Notes under the pieces: model-generated
Databases searched by the model: none
What the model was told of the DNA's origin: nothing
What the model saw: only the letters and a program-made list of their open reading frames with translations
Shown here: positions 10,046-21,420 of the stretch, one piece after another
Numbering within the stretch: the first letter of the stretch is position 1
Layout: every line of letters starts with the position of its first letter
NCBI GenBank assembly: GCA_949317995.1
Contig: OX439041.1
Span: 15,531,501-15,595,500, forward strand
DNA: 64,000 nucleotides
Direction of reading: 5' to 3'
DNA from: Acholoe squamosa
Taxonomy: Eukaryota > Annelida > Polychaeta > Phyllodocida > Polynoidae
Position numbers and translations under genes: made by a program

Positions 10046-13000
10046 TTACATTAAGTCCAAAATAGCCTTCCATTTCCTAAACCTCTTTTGCATGTTCTCC
10101 AGACTGCATATAAATTGTTCTGAGAGAAGAGAGTGTTTAAACTCTCCTATCCATTGCAACAGATCAAGATAGCACCTGTGATACAAACGCTGCCTTTAAA
10201 TGTAAAACCTCGTTCTAAGCATTACATTGTTGATGATATCACCATTTAGAATTTTTCTACATAATCCAAGTATCAATTCATGCTCATCTAAATTCCCTGT
10301 ATCAATCTTAGCAACGGTGTGTATCCATTGTACGACTGACTTCCAGAAGTAGGTTACTGGGGGGCATTTCACAAGGAAGTAATCAAGAGTGTCAGTCTTA
10401 CCAGCACAATATACACAATCTGGGCTTTCCTTTGCACGTATATCAAACAAGTATTTGTTACAAGATAGTATTTTATGGAGTACCTTATATTGAAATGATT
10501 GTAACTTTGTTTCCCTACTTACTTGGCATGGACACATATATATGTCATACCAGGGAACCTTTGTAAATTGGACCTCAGGAAAGACTTTTGCCCATTTCAT
10601 TTCATTCCTTGGCATTTGTTGTGGGTGACGGTATAGAACTATCCAATACAATTCCTTGCTTGATGTCGAAAAGAGATTAACTACATCTGGGTGATTATCA
10701 ATGACCCAAATACAGTCATTTGGCATTTGAATTTCGTCACTGGATATGCTAGCTCTCCAGCTACCTGGTATACATTGTCGGATTTGTAGAGCCTGAAGAA
10801 AGTTACATTGAACACCATACCTTTGGTAAATTTGAGTGTCTGACATAAAACTTCCACTATCCAGTAAATCTTCAACCCTGACAATACCAGCTTCCCTCTA
10901 AGATTTCCAAATCATTGGTGTATTATTGATAGTAATAAACTTATTTTTCCACAATACTCCATTACGGACCTCCATTTTTCTTACTAGTGAAACATTTTGA
11001 AATTCATGCCAGTCCTTGAGAACCTGATAATAGAATGGGCTTGCTTCTCGTGGTATGTTAATATCTGAATTTGTATGAATGAACAGTTTTAAGTCAGACA
11101 CCTCATGGAGAAATAACTTAATAAAATCACATGGAACCATGGTAGTATCCCAATAGAATCTTTTGATCCAGTTTATGTTAGATACAATGATTTTCGTTTT
11201 AAAATTGCCTACTGCAAGTCCACCATGCTTAGTTTGTGCCTGAACACGTGCCCTGGCTACCTGGTTACTGTTGGAGCTCCATAGGAATCTGTCAACAATT
11301 CTATTGACTTCATCTATTGCTCTAGATGGTGTAGTGGTGACTGAGGCCGGGAACATCACACATGGTAGCATTAGACTGTTTATGATGATAGTTTTACCTT
11401 TGAGTGAGATGTTGCAGTGCCTCCAATCATCACATATATGCTGGTGATTTTCTGTATCTGGGGTTCAAAGTTCCACAAGTAATTTTGGGCTTCTGTCCTA
11501 TTTGGTGCTACAGAGATGCCTAGGACAGTCAATCTTTCGCTTCATGCAAGACCCTCCAATCCAGTCTGACTACTGTCAATACCACCAAGTGCAAGATATT
11601 CTGTCTTATATCTATTCACCTTCAGACCAGAGTACCTCCTAAGCCTTCTCAAACAGTCCAGCAGGTGATGTAGAGCTGCTGCTGACTCGATAAAACAAGT
11701 GGTATCATCAGCATATTGACATATCTTTACTTCTCTAGTACCAAGTCTTATACCTTTAATATCTACATTCATGCTACATTATGAGCTAACAGTTCTACAG
11801 CAATAAAAAACAAAAAAGGCGATAGACAGCATCCCTGTCTGGTTCCACATACAAGTTCAAACCAGTCACTTGTGTAGCCACAGGCAACAATGTCTTTATA
11901 TAGTGTGTGAGATGTATTTTTCCCAAAATCCAAACCTTTCAAGTGCCTTAAAAATGAACTCCCACCTTATCTTATCTAATGCTTTTTCAAAATCAACTGC
12001 CATCAGAATAAGAGGGGGACTTAACTTTGTGGTGTATGCTAATATATCTTCAACTGTGTGAATACTTGTTGCTATATACCTTGGCCTAAACAAATCCAGA
12101 TTGATCTGAGCTTATAATACTAGGGAGGTGGGGTTTTATCCTTTCTGCCAGGGCCTTGGTGTAGATCTTATAGTCTGTATTCAACAGGCTGATCGGCCTC
12201 CAGTTTCCTAGCTGGAGTCTATCTTTTTTCTTTTTAGGGATAACGGTTATAATGCCACGTTTCTGTTCTTGGCTCAAGCTGCCCATTTCCATGGCATAGA
12301 ATAGACTTTGACTAACATCATCCCCAATATCAGTCCAGAAGAACTTATAAAACTCTGCACTTAGCCCATCAGTGCCTTGGTACTTCCCATTCTTTAAGGA
12401 TTTTAAACTGTTGAGAAAATATGACCTTGATAAGGGTCTCTCTATCATCTCTCTCTGGTTGTCAGACAAGAGAGCAAAGTTGTTTGTATCTATGAAGGGA
12501 CAACTGTCATCAATATCATCTAACTCTCTATAGCTATCTGAGTATAGATTTCTGTAGAATTGCTTCTGTACGCTAAGGATATTTTTACATTCAGTGACTA
12601 TATGCCCATTTTGATCTTTCAGTTGATAATAAGTTTGTCCATAAAATTCTTTTTTTCTAAATTCAAAAAGTATTTGGTTGATCGTTCACCTACCTGGGAC
12701 CAATTCACTTTTGACCTAAACATGATGGCTCTAGCTGTCTTTAATTCAATATCTTTCAGGTCACTTTCCATTTCATCAATTACATCATGGCCCTCATCAA
12801 AGGCTGCAGTCAATTTGTCCAGACTGTTTGTTTACTCCCTTTCTACCTTTTTAGACTCTGCCTTCTTCTTTTAGCTGTAATTAATTGAAAATCTCATACT
12901 TCAGAATCTCCTACTTTGCATTGGGTGCCAGATCCTGGTATTCTATCTTACATTTTCCAAACATAGTCTTAAGTGATTCACATAGTCTTTATCTGAGAGA

Positions 13001-13785
13001 AGGGTCTTATTAAACTTCCACACATTTGGGCCTCTGTCCTGGTCAGCACTGGATATTCCCATTGTTACCTTACTGTGGTCAGATTGCGTTCCAGTACAGA
13101 TATCTGTTTTATGAACAAAGCCTGTCAAATGCTCAGACACTAGCCAGAAAACTATCCTGGATGCTTGCTCCTGCCTATGAAAAGAATATCTACGTAAATT
13201 AGGGTGTCTAACTCTCCATATATCCACTAAGCTGAGAGTATCTTGTAGACTGTATATTTGCTTCCTATACTGCTGATTAGCTGCCCTTATACTATTGGTT
13301 GCCTTTCTGTCTATATATGGGTCCCGTGTTTCATTAAAGTCACCTCCAAGGAGAAAGTTTTCGACTTTATTACCTTTTAATCTATCTGTTACTTCATCTA
13401 ATACAGCCATCGGGTCGGCTTTATAGTTTTGTGTTGGAGCATAAATATTGCATAAGATATAATCCACTCCCTGAACCTCGATGTGCAATATAATATACCT
13501 CCCATTGGCGTCCAGTGTCTTTTCTAGGCACTTGTAAGGGTAATTTCTATTAAAGAGTATGGCTACACCTTTAGATGATGAGCTGCCATTTGCACATACC
13601 ATATTACCACCCCTCTCAGCCTTCCAAATCTTTTCTACTTCTGCTGTGCAATGGGTTTCCTGAAGGAAGACAATATTATAACTTTCATCCTTTAGCTTCT
13701 TGAAAATAGCTCTTCGCTTATCTCTCACCCTTATGCCATTAACATTAAAAGAGCATAGGTTAATCACTCTTGTGTTATTGGCCAT
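10046..13785 (-). pseudogene. LINE ORF2: AP endonuclease plus reverse transcriptase
   Basis: ORF2 nicks the target DNA and reverse-transcribes the element RNA. The endonuclease (13785-12943) opens MANNTRVINLCSFNVNG and contains FLQETHC, GGDFNETRDP and TQSDHS. The usual Asp in the SRIDxW motif is Val here. The linker (12813-12619) has the typical KVNWSQVGERSTKYF. RT lies at 12469-11542 with WRPISLLNTDYKI, DQSGFV and catalytic YADD (near 11715). The C-terminal region (11371-10196) ends in a Cys motif (CVYCAGKTDTLDYFLVKCP). After a stop at 10196 the frame stays open to TAA at 10046-10048, which I take as the true end. Disruptions near 12900, 12540, 11890, 11540, 10890 and 10196 make it inactive. 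Confidence 0.9.
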
Positions 13786-14281
13786 AACCTTTTGGATTCA
13801 GAATAAGGGTCATATCATATGTGGTTTTACACAGAATTCGTGGGGTACCAGTAACTTTACTTTTTAAGTTCAGTTGTCTTACAATCATCCACAGCCACGC
13901 TGTGAGGGTACAATACTCATATATCATCATATAAGCCTTGCTAACATTCTGTTGGCACCTCATAGAAACAAAATACAATAACACAACTACCAAAATGATG
14001 TACATAATCTTGCACACACAAATAACAGATAAACATAAACACACAAGAAGAGAAAAGTAGAGCATCCACATTTAGTTGTTCCATAGACCATGCGTCTCAT
14101 GCAACTGAGAGAGCTGTTTGATTATATGTTCATTTTTGTTGGGTATTTTATTTAAGACTATTGTGATCCATCCCTAAGTTGAATGAATCTTGAGCACCAC
14201 ATGGTTATACCCAGTTGTTGTAGTCATTACCATCAATACACACATATACATATACATGTACACATTTTTGGGCTGAGTAAG
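13786..14281 (-). other. Spacer between LINE ORF1 and ORF2
   Basis: About 500 bp between the ORF1 stop and the ORF2 ATG on the minus strand. One frame of 98 codons (14071-13775) runs through it, but its hydrophobic, low-complexity composition is not convincing. I regard it as untranslated. Confidence 0.5.
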
Positions 14282-15837
14282 TTAGGCAGTATCCTCAAAT
14301 TCCTGGCGCACCTCTTGGAGAATTTTACCAAGCAGGTTTTTTCCAGACCATAGCTCCTGGTTTAAGGCATTCTTATCAGTCAGTCTCATTCCTATGCCCC
14401 ATACAGAGTCTTTTGAGGCTTCACCAATAACCTTATTTCCTGTGCTAAGGAGAGGCTGGCGAATGAGAGGATTTTGTTGGACCTTAGCCCTAATCCCTTC
14501 CATTGCAATGGACTTGGATTTAGCGATCCACTTGTCCTTGTACTCTTCCCTGCACTTGTGTAGTATGCCCTTTAGCTTGGCAGGCATGTGCAGCCGCCAT
14601 GCCTGTCTCTCTAAGTCTTCACGCCTTGCGATAATGCACCTTTGTATGGTGAGGTATTTCTCCATCGATGTGTAGGTCTTATCTCCAATCTTAAATGTAG
14701 CAGGGTAGTAGTTGCTAAAAGGGGAGGCCTTGGTGAAGAAAACTACAGTGTTCTCATTCTCTATTGTAACCAGAGCCTCTGGTCCCAAATATTCAGGAAG
14801 AGTGTCCCAGTTTTCTTTGTTTTAGAGCTTGCCATCGAGGTACATGGATGTGCCCAACATTCTCACCTCTCTGTAAGTGCCATGGTTCTTGGCCACCCAA
14901 TATGTCTTTTTAAATTTAGCTAGTTCCCCCTTCAGTTTGATGGGGATATCCTCACTGAGCCAGAGTCGGGCACCGTTTACTTTGTAGTCGCTAAACTGTG
15001 CTCTTCACCCCCACAATTTATTTCTTGCATCCATGAATTTCAGCCTTATTAGTACAGGCCTTGAAGCCTGTCCAGGGTTCCTCGTAATGCGATGGGCCAC
15101 ATCAATGCAGCTACTCTCCATTTTTGCATGGCGCCAAAAGATTCTTCCCAACTCTGCCCTCAAACTTTCAGATGTTTCGTTTTCACCCTCTGGGAGGCCA
15201 TCCAGCAGTATGTTCAATTTTCTTGAGTACGCTTCCTGTTTGATGTTGTTGTCCTCATTTCTCTCGAGGTGAGCCTTATTTCCTTTAACCTATATCTCAG
15301 TTTCCTCCAGCTTGGTTTTCGTCTCTGATAGTTGGTTCTTTGTTTACGTTAGATCCATCTGGAGCTTAGCGACTTGCTCCTTCATGACCTGGATGTCACC
15401 TTTGTTGATTTCTACATCCTCCGCCACACCTGAAAGGTTATCGATGAATTCCTTGATGTCATTTGCAGTAGTTTGACCAGTGTTGTCAACTCTGATAAGC
15501 CGTTCCTCGATCCTGGCTAAAGTTCTAGCTAGCGTGAGTAAACTCAGCTCCTAAGGGTTGATGTTCTGGGTTAATGCAGGTTTACTAGCAGTACCAGCTA
15601 CCCTGCTGTTAGACTGGTGTTGGTGGGCTTCTTCGGTGACCCTCAGTTTTCTATCGGTATCATCATCAGACAGTCCTGCTTCGTCAGGCATTTTTTTTTC
15701 GCTGCTTTGTCAGTGTTTTTACAGTCTATAGGGGCCTCCCCTTCCCCAGATGAGTTCCTCCCCTTTGTGACCAGTGGTGCACCCGTTGGAATGGATACAG
15801 CACCCCCACATTGATCACAGACACTTGATGTTGACAT
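14282..15837 (-). pseudogene. LINE ORF1 with coiled coil, RRM-like domain and NADAR domain
   Basis: I start at the ATG at 15837 (MSTSSVCDQCGG, with a CxxC pair). Domains in order: a polar N-terminus with a frameshift near 15665; a heptad-like coiled coil at about 15540-15240 with three stops; an L1 ORF1-type RRM at 15217-15005 (ILLDGLPEGENETSESL, CIDVAHRITRN, RPVLIRLKFMD); a C-terminal domain at about 14990-14825 (ARLWLSEDIPIKLKGELAKF); then, after one in-frame TAA (about 14823), a domain running to 14282 that I recognise as NADAR/YbiA-like. L1 ORF1 proteins bind element RNA as trimers. A NADAR domain at the end is not part of the usual L1 ORF1. The NADAR part itself is uninterrupted. Confidence 0.8.
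14285..14788 (-). other. NADAR (YbiA-like) domain at the C-terminus of LINE ORF1
   Basis: About 168 residues with the family's signature blocks in order: FFTKASPFSNYYPATF, YTSMEKYLTIQRC, IRAKVQQNPLIRQPLLSTG, IGEASKDSVWGIGMRL, and a final W-x-GKNLLGKILQEVRQEF. These match the F-SNFYP, E-KY/F, WGIG and G-N-LG blocks of NADAR/YbiA/DUF1768 proteins. Characterised members hydrolyse N-glycosidic bonds of riboflavin-pathway intermediates (YbiA) or remove ADP-ribose from guanine bases. The domain is continuous with the ORF1 frame, 3' of the ORF1 C-terminal domain, with one stop between them. Catalysis by this copy is inferred, not shown. Confidence 0.8.
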
Positions 15838-17357
15838 ATTAAAACCTGGGCGAAGTCTAAAGATGCACAAGGTCTACCCCCTACCAACTGACAAAATCTT
15901 GACAAGTGTTGGGTATTTTAGTCACAATAGGGCTGGGGAGGGACAGCTAATAGGAAATTGACCTGTGCCGTAGTTCACTGGGTTATATGCTCATATTTCA
16001 TATATGGTTAAGTTGATGATACAGCACCGACAATTGAGAACACATGGACATGGATCTATGTATAGCCATTACATGTTACATAGAGCCTGCCTCCATACCT
16101 TTGGGTGCATCCAGTTAGACATTCAATATGGACCAGTTAGAACCATCCAATTTGAAAGATTCTTTTTGATCTAGAATCCTTGGGGCGTCTACTTTCTGGC
16201 AAACTTTGAATCGTCACGATCTGACTGTCTGCCTGACAGTTTTGTTGCCGAACACGTAGAGAGGTTCCAATCCCTGTGCATCAGACACACTAATTATCAA
16301 GTGCATTGAATCAGGCTTGATCTCATGATTCTAAATATATATAGTTTATGGGGATTTCTCACAGTGTAGTTGCTTAAAGAATAGTTGTTTACTTTAAAGT
16401 TGTAGAGTGACTGTTGCTAACTGTAGTAGTAGTGTCTCGAACACACCCATCACACTCAAGTCAAATACCACAGCAAGGCTCTATGATATCTCGACTACCA
16501 ACTGCCTGTTTAGCAGCATTTATATCTGCCTAGGCATGTCACTCCTAAAATGTGTTGTACAGCTTAAAATTGTCATAGAGAGGCCCAACAAACGCCAAAA
16601 TGATCGTGAAAGTCTACCGAGTGCAGCTACGCTTATGCCGTGTTGTTATTGTTTATATAAGGCGAACGGGAAGACGGTTTTCATCATGCACTTCCTGTTG
16701 CTACTTGCTTCAATTATCACTCAGTTCTGTCCATGTGCGACCTAAATGTGGTTTGTCTCTGTGTAATTTACTGAAGAATTTGGGAGGAACTTCACATTAT
16801 ATACAGGATCCTTGGTACTTGTCTGTTTGTTCAGCAAAGTTTGTGCTCCCTAATAGGGCTATAAAATGCCGAAAATCAGTTGTCTGCTGGGAGTGATGTT
16901 GCTGGACACTTCTCTGGCTGGGTGCGTTCGAGACAAAAATCTACATGCTCTATTTTATTTGAATGTGGGTATTGGATGTTGGACTGATAAACTAGCCTTT
17001 CTGTGGTACAACGGTTCTGATGTACTTATACAAACCAGTGGTTTCTTTCAAACTGGAGGGGAGGAGTTGGGCAAGGATAGGTGAGTTGAGGGGGAGGCGA
17101 CTGACGTAGACTCTGTCAGCACTTGCAACCTATTGTGCCTTATCAGAACACTTTTACTAACATTTTTTTTCGGAATTCAGAGTTATAGACTGTGATTTCT
17201 ATATACCTGGGTATTACTTACTAAATATTAAGAAAATTATGATGATTTCTGAATTTTCAGACATCATCTTAATAGTGACATTACTGAACTTAAGTCAGGT
17301 TTGAGTGTACCATTTGAGTGAGGAGATTTTTTTTCCAAATTTCATTAACCCTTTAAA
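15838..17357. other. Non-coding stretch, possibly LINE 5' UTR at its left
   Basis: The first few hundred bases may be the 5' UTR or promoter of the LINE to the left; no boundary repeat is visible. The rest has several short frames with no domain-like composition, so no gene is called. Confidence 0.4.
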
Positions 17358-17612
17358 GGGGCCCTGGCATGGTAATGCATGCCAGCATTAAAAAGTGACG
17401 TGACAACCCCTTGACCAATCAGAGCGCCACGATTTTTTCGCTGGTTCCCGCAATTTTATGATCACTCTTTGAACCGGTACCCATGTTGTTAGTTTGCGGT
17501 GCTAGACCCCCTCTTAGGGCCTTTGATGCATTAACGCATCATGCCCATTGATCATTACGATGCATGAATGCAGCCCTGGCGAGTAACTCACCAAGCCTGC
17601 ATTCATGCATCC
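17358..17612. repeat. Hairpin repeat family H, copy a
   Basis: Arms GATGCATGAATGCAG (17559-17573) and CTGCATTCATGCATC (17597-17611) are perfect 15-bp inverted repeats around a 23-base loop containing CCTGGCGAGT. Upstream lies GGCATGGTAATGCATGCC, another near-palindrome, and TTAACCCTTTAAAG at the left. Related copies occur at 25320-25425, 38959-39226 and 43205-43365, with weaker traces near 26845-26900 and 45430-45510. Confidence 0.65.
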
Positions 17613-18037
17613 ATGCTGACCCTACAGGGCTGAAACACAAGCACCCAGAGGGTCAGGATAATAAATTGCTTGTTATATTTCAAATGACCAGCATACCAGA
17701 CCATCGACTGTTGGGTGAACACATTAACCTGAATGACCAGCTATAATGAAGAAACTAAAATCTGAAGAACCTTACTCTAAAGAATCTGAAGAGGGATTAA
17801 GTGTAATTACAGATTGAAGAAGGCCTAGACCCTTGATATTCTGCTTTAATATCTGAACAGGGGAATAACACATATCAGTGTTTGCATAATTATTAGGTAT
17901 AGCTAAGTGCATCATAATTTCATTTTGGCCTATTTTTAATGGGTCGAATGTGGTCATTTAAAGTGTTTGCGTTTGAAATGAAAACCTGTTGAACAGTTCT
18001 TTTCATTTTTTATTTTTGCTAAAAAGATTGTGTGAGA

Positions 18038-18270
18038 AGGGAATGGTCATTATTTATCAACAGGAGAGGGTGGTGGGTTATTGCACCAGTGTGCAAAAAT
18101 GTTTTAACCCCCCCCCCCTCAACGGCAATCAAAAGTTTCTGCACCCCACCGGCTCTGAAGGGGCGGAGAATTTGTGTGCCCCTTTAATCTATTGAAGCTT
18201 GCAGGCTTTTTTGCTAAAAAGAGGGTAATTTACTACGCCCCCCCCCATTGATAAATAATGACCACTCCCT
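18038..18270. mobile_element. MITE with 23-bp terminal inverted repeats
   Basis: The ends are AGGGAATGGTCATTATTTAT and the inverse complement of AGGGAGTGGTCATTATTTAT, continuing CAA on both sides, with a single mismatch in 23. The 233-bp interior has long C-runs and no coding frame. Typical of a non-autonomous DNA transposon; the flanks show no clear target duplication. Confidence 0.75.
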
Positions 18271-18990
18271 AAAGCTTTGATAGGAAGTGACAACATCCCC
18301 CACATGCCAATACAATTGACAAAAGTTTATACACGATGTTTGCAAAACCTTTTGACGTTTAACATGCTACACTATACCGTGGGGTTTCTACGCAGTAGTA
18401 AACTAGGAGATTGATTTAAAAAATTGGTAAATTAGCTCTGTATTGATGTGACCTCCAACTATATTCATGGCCCGTGTTCTGTCTTGGACTCACTCTAAGT
18501 TATGATAATAAAGCTCGATAATCTTTATGATCTTGATTTAGAGTTTTGTGATAATTTGAAAATCTTATACAATATATTATCCCACAATGCGTTTTTTTTT
18601 TATACATATGAAAAGCTTGTAAAAAAGGCAGAACACATTCCCTGCTGCAAGCGAAGTGCTGTACACAAGGAAAACACAGCCCCCACTAATTCCTACGCAG
18701 TGCAACTACCCAATGCAACAATTAGCACTACCCCCAAGTGGTCAAAGTCGCTGGAATGAGAGCTCCCAGACTGTACTATTGATGGAGTTAAGCGCCAGAG
18801 ACTGCCTCTACTCTGGCTGGTTTCAGGTTTAGTTCATGGGCTTCATAACAGGGGGCAGCACTGAGTAGATCATTACCTTTACTTCTATATTATAGGATGA
18901 TCTGAACCATATTCCCTTCGACAAAGCACAGGCCTTCTCCGATTTGGCACCAGGTCCTCATTTTAGTTCTTTAATAGAGATGTACACACT
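18271..18990. other. Non-coding stretch, no gene seen
   Basis: AT-rich sequence between the MITE and repeat R1 copy 2. The only frame of note (18502-18759) has no recognisable features. Confidence 0.45.
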
Positions 18991-19483
18991 GTGTGACCCA
19001 TCAAGGGAGAACACCCCTCCGCGGGGGATTTTTAATTCCCCATTTGGCCACCAAGGGGCACCTGAGGGCAAAATTACTCTAAAATTATTATAAAAATACA
19101 TTCAGCTAATTGTTGATGCAGAATTCAATGGTATCTTTAAAAATGCACCATTTTCAGTAGAAATGGCCTACATTTGGATAGTAAAATGAACATTTTTCAT
19201 GAGAAATCAACCTCTATGCCTGTTTCTGGTTGCCATGGCAACCATTCCATCTTTTGAGGTCTCACAAAAAAAAAAACTGAAAACAGACATTATTATGGTT
19301 TATAATGTATTTAGAGCTTAATCATCGATTTCAGATATGATTAATGACCTACGTTCAAAGAGGAGTTCTGACATAACTACTGGGAATATTTAACCCAATG
19401 ATGTCTCATTTTAAAGATCTTGAGATGAACTTTGATAATAAATTTCCCTGCAGAGGGGTGATTTTGCTTGCCTGGTCACATGT
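18991..19483 (+). repeat. Dispersed repeat R1, copy 2
   Basis: Same orientation and content as 9343-9911 but shorter, missing a segment after the X-box palindrome (19228-19243). It has an extra CCCCTCCGCGGGGG palindrome near its start (about 19014-19027) that copy 1 lacks. Confidence 0.8.
19228..19243. promoter_or_regulatory. Perfect RFX X-box palindrome in R1 copy 2
   Basis: GGTTGCCATGGCAACC again, identical to 9530-9545, about 700 bp downstream of the GPCR stop codon. An RFX-type site by sequence; function not shown. Confidence 0.5.
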
Positions 19484-19484
19484 T

Positions 19485-19495
19485 TTTATTTTATT
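19485..19495 (-). terminator. Candidate poly(A) signal for the GPCR gene
   Basis: Two overlapping AATAAA hexamers on the minus strand, about 450 bp beyond the GPCR stop codon, at the edge of repeat R1. A plausible 3' end, but such hexamers are common in AT-rich DNA. Confidence 0.3.
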
Positions 19496-19941
19496 TTTGT
19501 TTCACAGTGTAGGATGCTATAGTCTATGAGCGTAGTGCTATGTCAGGGATAACACAGGTTCACATAAATTGGTTACATTTTCAAGGCATTTAGATAAGAG
19601 GTACATGTGTTATTATCCCTAGCTATATATCAATGCAGTTCTGTTATACTCAGCATTGGAGTACCATATCAACCCTATGGAAGTGTACCAATTCCATAGG
19701 CATGCCATGATCACGATTGGATGCAGGCCTGGAATGTCTCTCACCAGGGGTTAATTCAAATGCCTCGTGTCAACCAAGGAGGAGACCTAAGAAATTGAGC
19801 CTGGACTGGTGGGCATAGTATCACAATCATGTCTGGTTCAATGGCACGGCCGGGTCAGGCTATGCAGCAGTCCCCAACCATGCATGAGTCCATGGAGTCC
19901 AGATCTCTGCTGTGAAATAAGCCTCAAGCAATATTAGAATT

Positions 19942-21291
19942 CTAAGAAGTATCTCCATACAGAAAGGCTGCTCCTGTTGCTACACAAATAGCATCCAAGG
20001 AAGGCATAGTCTCCACAGATTGACTACTATCAAGCCTGTAGATCTGCTGTCTTGACCCCATTCGTGATGCTGTGTATGGAATCTCTCTGCAAGGTAGGCA
20101 TGTCGACTGCATACTACTATCATCATCATTAGTTGCTGTTGACCTTCTACTGCATATGCAATGGCATCGGCAGCACAGGCTGGCCAGATTCTTTGTTAAT
20201 GTTGCATGGGTGTGATAGCTATCATTCGCTTGAGAATTTTGCTGGCATGTACAGCAACATTGTCTAAATATCTTCATCAGGTCTCGTCTGAACATTGGGC
20301 CACTTAGGCAGTAAAGGAAGAAATTTATGGCTGGGTTGAGAGAACCGAGGACATTCAAGCACTGACGCACAAGATATATAGTGGACGTTTCAGGGAAATG
20401 AGCGAGGTTCTGTATGACGTAGTAAAGAGATGTTGGCGTAGTAAGAAACAAGAAGGTGAAGCTGACACTTAGCAACATGAGTGACGTCTTTGACATGCTA
20501 CTTATCTGCTGCTGCTGTGAACTCATCGAGGAGTTTGAACATGTCGAAGATCTGCGGAAAGTATCATTGGCGAAAAGTTTTGCAATGAGTATAGCATTGG
20601 ACGTCCAGAGAGCTATTGATGGCAGGAAACTATACAGAGTAAAGTCTACTATTGATGTTGCAATTTTATAAGCTTCTTTCCCCTGTGTGCAATATAAATT
20701 TGAATCCCTAGGGTCAAAGTAGACATCAAATAGAAAAAGGGTGTGAACATTAGCTAACATAGAAAGAAGAACAATAATGATGACAATGATAATGGCAAAC
20801 CGTCGAGTGCACATAACTTTGGCCTTGAGTGGAAAGCACACAACAAAGAGGCGTTCAATGGTGACAGCAACAATTAACCAGGACCCACAAGTTGAGCTGA
20901 AATAGTGAATAAACATCAATGTCTTGCATCCTGCTACTGAGATCACATCAAGCATAATATCAAACACATACTCCAGCCAGTCCCGAGTCAGTCTCTGCAC
21001 ACATAGACAGAGAGTGTCCACCAGGGCCAAAGCTGAAAAATAAACTCCAGCATTGAGCTTCTTTAAGGATGGTCCAAATAACATAACCATCAGAGTCAGT
21101 GAGTTTCCAACCAAACCGACGACGAATATGATGGGTGCCGACACATTGATGATGATCTTTACTTCTTGATCAAAATTAGTTGAAGATTCTGGGGCTATAG
21201 TTGAGGTGGTATTCCCAATTGTTATTACACCATCGCTTGTGTCGGTAATGGTGGTATTTGTCTGATAGAATGCATCTCCTGATAACTCCAT
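19942..21291 (-). CDS. Class A (rhodopsin-like) GPCR, probably a peptide-type receptor
   Basis: A 449-residue seven-helix receptor at the plasma membrane. The N-terminus carries NTT/NTS glycosylation sites. TM1 (about 48-71) has the GNS signature. TM2 (81-100) has LALVD with Asp92. Cys122 before TM3 and Cys201 in loop 2 form the usual disulfide. TM3 ends in ERLFVVCFPL, so the DRY motif is ERL. TM6 has Pro286 in LTTP instead of CWxP. TM7 ends NPAINFFLYCLSG, a form common in invertebrate neuropeptide receptors. The cytoplasmic tail has Cys clusters (CCCTC, CCRCHCIC) suited to palmitoylation. I start at the ATG at 21291 because the 28 codons upstream cross a strong splice acceptor. The ligand cannot be told from sequence; an orphan or neuropeptide-type receptor is likely. 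The frame is intact. Confidence 0.9.
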   Translation of the reverse strand: MELSGDAFYQTNTTITDTSDGVITIGNTTSTIAPESSTNFDQEVKIIINVSAPIIFVVGLVGNSLTLMVMLFGPSLKKLNAGVYFSALALVDTLCLCVQRLTRDWLEYVFDIMLDVISVAGCKTLMFIHYFSSTCGSWLIVAVTIERLFVVCFPLKAKVMCTRRFAIIIVIIIVLLSMLANVHTLFLFDVYFDPRDSNLYCTQGKEAYKIATSIVDFTLYSFLPSIALWTSNAILIAKLFANDTFRRSSTCSNSSMSSQQQQISSMSKTSLMLLSVSFTFLFLTTPTSLYYVIQNLAHFPETSTIYLVRQCLNVLGSLNPAINFFLYCLSGPMFRRDLMKIFRQCCCTCQQNSQANDSYHTHATLTKNLASLCCRCHCICSRRSTATNDDDSSMQSTCLPCREIPYTASRMGSRQQIYRLDSSQSVETMPSLDAICVATGAAFLYGDTS

Positions 21292-21331
21292 AATGATGGC
21301 AAGTCGACTAGCTGAAACTGTCCTGAACTGG

Positions 21332-21352
21332 TCTGAAGAAAGAAAATCAAGA
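21332..21352 (-). other. Splice acceptor upstream of the GPCR coding exon
   Basis: On the minus strand a pyrimidine tract runs into TTGATTTTCTTTCTTCAG, with the exon starting at 21332. The ATG lies 41 bases inside the exon, so the whole coding region sits in one exon with an upstream 5' UTR exon not identified here. This argues against using the earlier in-frame ATG at 21375. Confidence 0.65.
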
Positions 21353-21420
21353 CAGTCACAATATACAGACATCATTCAGTGATGACAGCTGCACTGTATG
21401 CTGTCATTCAAATGTGAAAC

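Larger units (their letters stand above)
10046..15837 (-). mobile_element. Near full-length L1/Tx1-type LINE with NADAR-bearing ORF1
   Basis: An ORF1 region (15837-14282) and an ORF2 region (13785-10046) lie in the same orientation about 500 bp apart, the layout of L1/Tx1 LINEs. ORF2 is about 1,246 codons, the normal length. Both reading frames contain scattered stops and frameshifts. No terminal poly-A or target duplication was identified, so the outer ends are approximate; some 5' UTR may extend beyond 15837. Confidence 0.85.

Noticed and set aside
17140-17360. Possible promoter or exon upstream of the hairpin repeat
   Set aside because: No coding frame, splice pair or core promoter motif that stands out from the AT-rich background.
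20456-20671. Plus-strand frame inside the GPCR
   Set aside because: Antisense shadow of an intact, well supported gene.
21292-21375. Extra 28 N-terminal codons for the GPCR
   Set aside because: They cross a strong splice acceptor and add nothing that resembles a receptor N-terminus.
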